In this document: positions 4,574 to 6,119 of the stretch, piece by piece | Layout of the letters: each line of letters opens with the position of its first letter | Numbering within the stretch: position 1 is the stretch's first letter | Source of the DNA: UMGS1766 sp963660915 | GTDB taxonomy: Bacteria > Bacillota > Clostridia > Oscillospirales > Oscillospiraceae | Length of the DNA stretch: 6,119 nt | NCBI GenBank assembly: GCA_963660915.1 | Contig: CAVLAO010000145.1 | Coordinates: 1-6,119, forward strand | Direction of reading: 5' to 3' | Translations under genes and position numbers: made by a program | Notes under the pieces: generated by a model | Told to the model about the DNA's origin: nothing | What the model saw: the letters and a program-made list of their open reading frames with translations, nothing else | Databases searched by the model: none

Positions 4574-5917
4574 ATGACAAAAAAAGTTAGTTGCGTTATT
4601 GCTGTGCTACTTTTGGCTACAGTTCTATTGGGAGTACTTGCAGGTTGTGCGTCGCGATCCGGAGAATCAGAAGTCTCAGTTGAGAGTACGCAGTCAGACA
4701 GTTCTGCCGCCTCGACATCTGATGTGCAGGAGGCAATATCTATTTCAACTCCCGGCGGAGTTATGCTTGTCGGAAAGATAGAAAAAGACGATTGCTTTTA
4801 TTTTGTGCCTGATCAGCCGCTGAATATCGAATATACCGGAACGGACGATACGGCCTTGCGTTTCGATGGGCTTGTCCGATTGGATATGTTTGATACCGAT
4901 ATCGACGGTATTGACAAACTGCCGTATGTAGGCAAACAGGTAACGGTTACGGGCATACTCCGAACTGTGCGCGGGAATACCGAAGAGCTGTATTTGCACG
5001 CTTATTCCATCGAGGAAGGAAATACGGCAGGGGAAAGCCACGCCGTACCGGATTTGCAGCCGCCAGAGACGGGAACGGAGACAACGGACAAGCCATCAGC
5101 TTCGCTGCCGGAGCAGATGATGCCGCGTATCGAGAACGGTCATTATGTGTATAACCCCTACATGCTTCCGCTTGAGGCAATCGAGTACAAAGGCAGCGGC
5201 TTTGCGGATTTTTATATTGATGTCATTGATGCCGTGCTCGGATACAGGACAACTGTTGAATGTTCCGACGCCGGCTATGCTGCGGCGATTTCTACCGTTC
5301 TCTACTACGAATTCCCTCTCTACGGAGTTACCTTTGAATGCGAATACGCAGGAGCAGGGAGTACTGAGGTGAAATTCAAATATCTTGTCAGCCGTGAGGA
5401 GCAGAAGCAGATGTTCGCGGAGCTTTCCGAATGTATAAACGGCTACCTGGATGATGTAAAACAGGAGGAATCAGAGCAAGTGAAGGCAGAGATTGTTTAT
5501 CATGCGCTTTGCACCTCGGTGAGCTATGATCACGCTGCTGCGGAAAGCAGGAAAAATATTGCATCCTATTATGCTTATGTCGAAAAGTCCGGCATCTGCG
5601 TGACATTCGCTGATGCGTATTCACAGCTTCTGACACAGGTTGGGATTGAAAACACCCGTGTTGCCGGAAATGACGAAAACGGTTCTGCACATGCATGGGA
5701 TTTGGTTACGATAAACGGCAAAAACTACTTTTGCGACCCGACATACGAACTTAACTGGAAAAACGGTTCGGCATTCGTTTATTTCGGTCAAACGACCGCC
5801 AATCGTGAAAACGATGGGTTGCCGAGCGAAAATTATATGATTGGAAAGTATCTGATAATTTCGGTGGAGGATATAGAAATATCAGAAAAAGCACTGCCAA
5901 TAGTGTCGATCCCATAA
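4574..5917 (+). CDS. Lipoprotein with OB-like domain and transglutaminase-like (Cys-His-Asp) domain
   Basis: The 447-residue product begins with a type II signal peptide: MTKK, a hydrophobic core and the lipobox LAGC, with Cys25 as the lipidated residue. It should sit on the outer face of the membrane. A Ser/Thr/Glu-rich linker (26-58) leads to a beta-rich domain (about 62-146; GGVMLVGKIEKDDCFYFVPDQPLNIEY, YVGKQVTVTGILR) resembling OB-like modules of Firmicutes surface lipoproteins. A second Pro/Thr linker (147-184) and an unassigned region (185-300) follow. The C-terminal part holds a transglutaminase-like core: Cys342 in SGICVTFADAYSQLL, His373 in SAHAWDLV and Asp388 in YFCDPTYE. Bacterial members of this superfamily act as proteases, cross-linkers or amidases; the substrate here is unknown. 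GGAGGG lies at 4557-4562, 11 nt before the ATG. No convincing promoter is seen in the 70 bases after the hairpin. Confidence 0.88.
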   Translation: MTKKVSCVIAVLLLATVLLGVLAGCASRSGESEVSVESTQSDSSAASTSDVQEAISISTPGGVMLVGKIEKDDCFYFVPDQPLNIEYTGTDDTALRFDGLVRLDMFDTDIDGIDKLPYVGKQVTVTGILRTVRGNTEELYLHAYSIEEGNTAGESHAVPDLQPPETGTETTDKPSASLPEQMMPRIENGHYVYNPYMLPLEAIEYKGSGFADFYIDVIDAVLGYRTTVECSDAGYAAAISTVLYYEFPLYGVTFECEYAGAGSTEVKFKYLVSREEQKQMFAELSECINGYLDDVKQEESEQVKAEIVYHALCTSVSYDHAAAESRKNIASYYAYVEKSGICVTFADAYSQLLTQVGIENTRVAGNDENGSAHAWDLVTINGKNYFCDPTYELNWKNGSAFVYFGQTTANRENDGLPSENYMIGKYLIISVEDIEISEKALPIVSIP

Positions 5918-6119
5918 CTCATTGGTTGAAAATTCGGGTGTTACCTGCAAGTGGGCGGCTTGAAGGTTCAGTACGGTTTTGGTCAGGGACGCGAGAACGG
6001 CATGAGTGGAAGAGGATTCCTTCGTCGCATAAACAACAAATTCGCATGAATCACCCGAATAAAAACACACGCGCCCTGTCGAATGTACGGACATAAAGAT
6101 AGCCCCGATGAGCTAGATG
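5918..6119. other. Right-hand 200 bases without a recognised gene
   Basis: After the lipoprotein stop I see no terminator, RNA gene or recognised coding sequence. A 70-codon frame on the minus strand (6094 to 5882) reads through the lipoprotein stop and its last 36 bases. It starts MSVHSTGRVCFYSG and matches nothing I know. Its ATG lacks a ribosome binding site, and the same frame carries a TAG shortly upstream. It could be the decayed end of a gene entering from the right, but I cannot support that. A 9-bp inverted repeat (ATTCGGGTG at 5932-5940, CACCCGAAT at 6052-6060) brackets part of the stretch. Confidence 0.3.

Noticed and set aside
5932..6060. 9-bp inverted repeat ATTCGGGTG/CACCCGAAT as possible mobile-element ends
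   Set aside because: A match of this length over about 200 bases is only mildly unlikely by chance, and no transposase or coding content lies between the arms.
1..6119. CRISPR array, tRNA, rRNA or riboswitch
   Set aside because: I saw no regularly spaced repeats, cloverleaf or conserved riboswitch core on either strand.

Overview
The window reads as an accessory region from the chromosome of a low-to-mid-GC Gram-positive bacterium, most likely a gut-type Clostridia (Oscillospiraceae or Lachnospiraceae-like). This rests on a DUF4317 protein (a family I know mainly from Firmicutes), a class B sortase, a lipobox transglutaminase-like lipoprotein, strong GGAGG-type ribosome binding sites and a DUF4143-type ATPase fragment. 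It is an inference from gene content; there is no phylogenetic marker gene here.

Left part (1-600, minus strand): a type II toxin-antitoxin operon. A Phd/YefM-like antitoxin overlaps a PIN-domain toxin by 4 nt, and the toxin runs off the left edge. Upstream is a near-consensus promoter carrying two direct repeats of a 13-bp sequence, probably the operator. Next (about 635-1220) is a scrap yard. The right end and last quarter of an IS200/IS605-type TnpB gene, with an apparent frameshift, is fused almost base to base with the internal part of a DUF4143 ATPase gene that has lost both ends.

Middle part (1285-4399, plus strand): a membrane-anchored class B sortase closed by a very good intrinsic terminator, then a 22-codon orphan reading frame. 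A small Cro/C1-type regulator follows, with a good promoter flanked by inverted repeats. After it come a full-length DUF4317 protein and a second, larger XRE regulator whose ribosome binding site points at an ACG codon. The two regulators flanking DUF4317 may form one transcription unit of unknown role.

Right part (4400-6119): a 17-bp perfect hairpin, then a lipoprotein with an OB-like domain and a C-terminal transglutaminase-like domain with an intact Cys-His-Asp triad. The last 200 bases hold no gene I recognise. Sortase and lipoprotein both act at the cell surface, but nothing in the sequence shows that they cooperate. I do not see a clearly new defence or mobile system. The most informative spots are the decayed TnpB end pointing at the toxin-antitoxin promoter, the DUF4317 cluster and the odd start of the second regulator.
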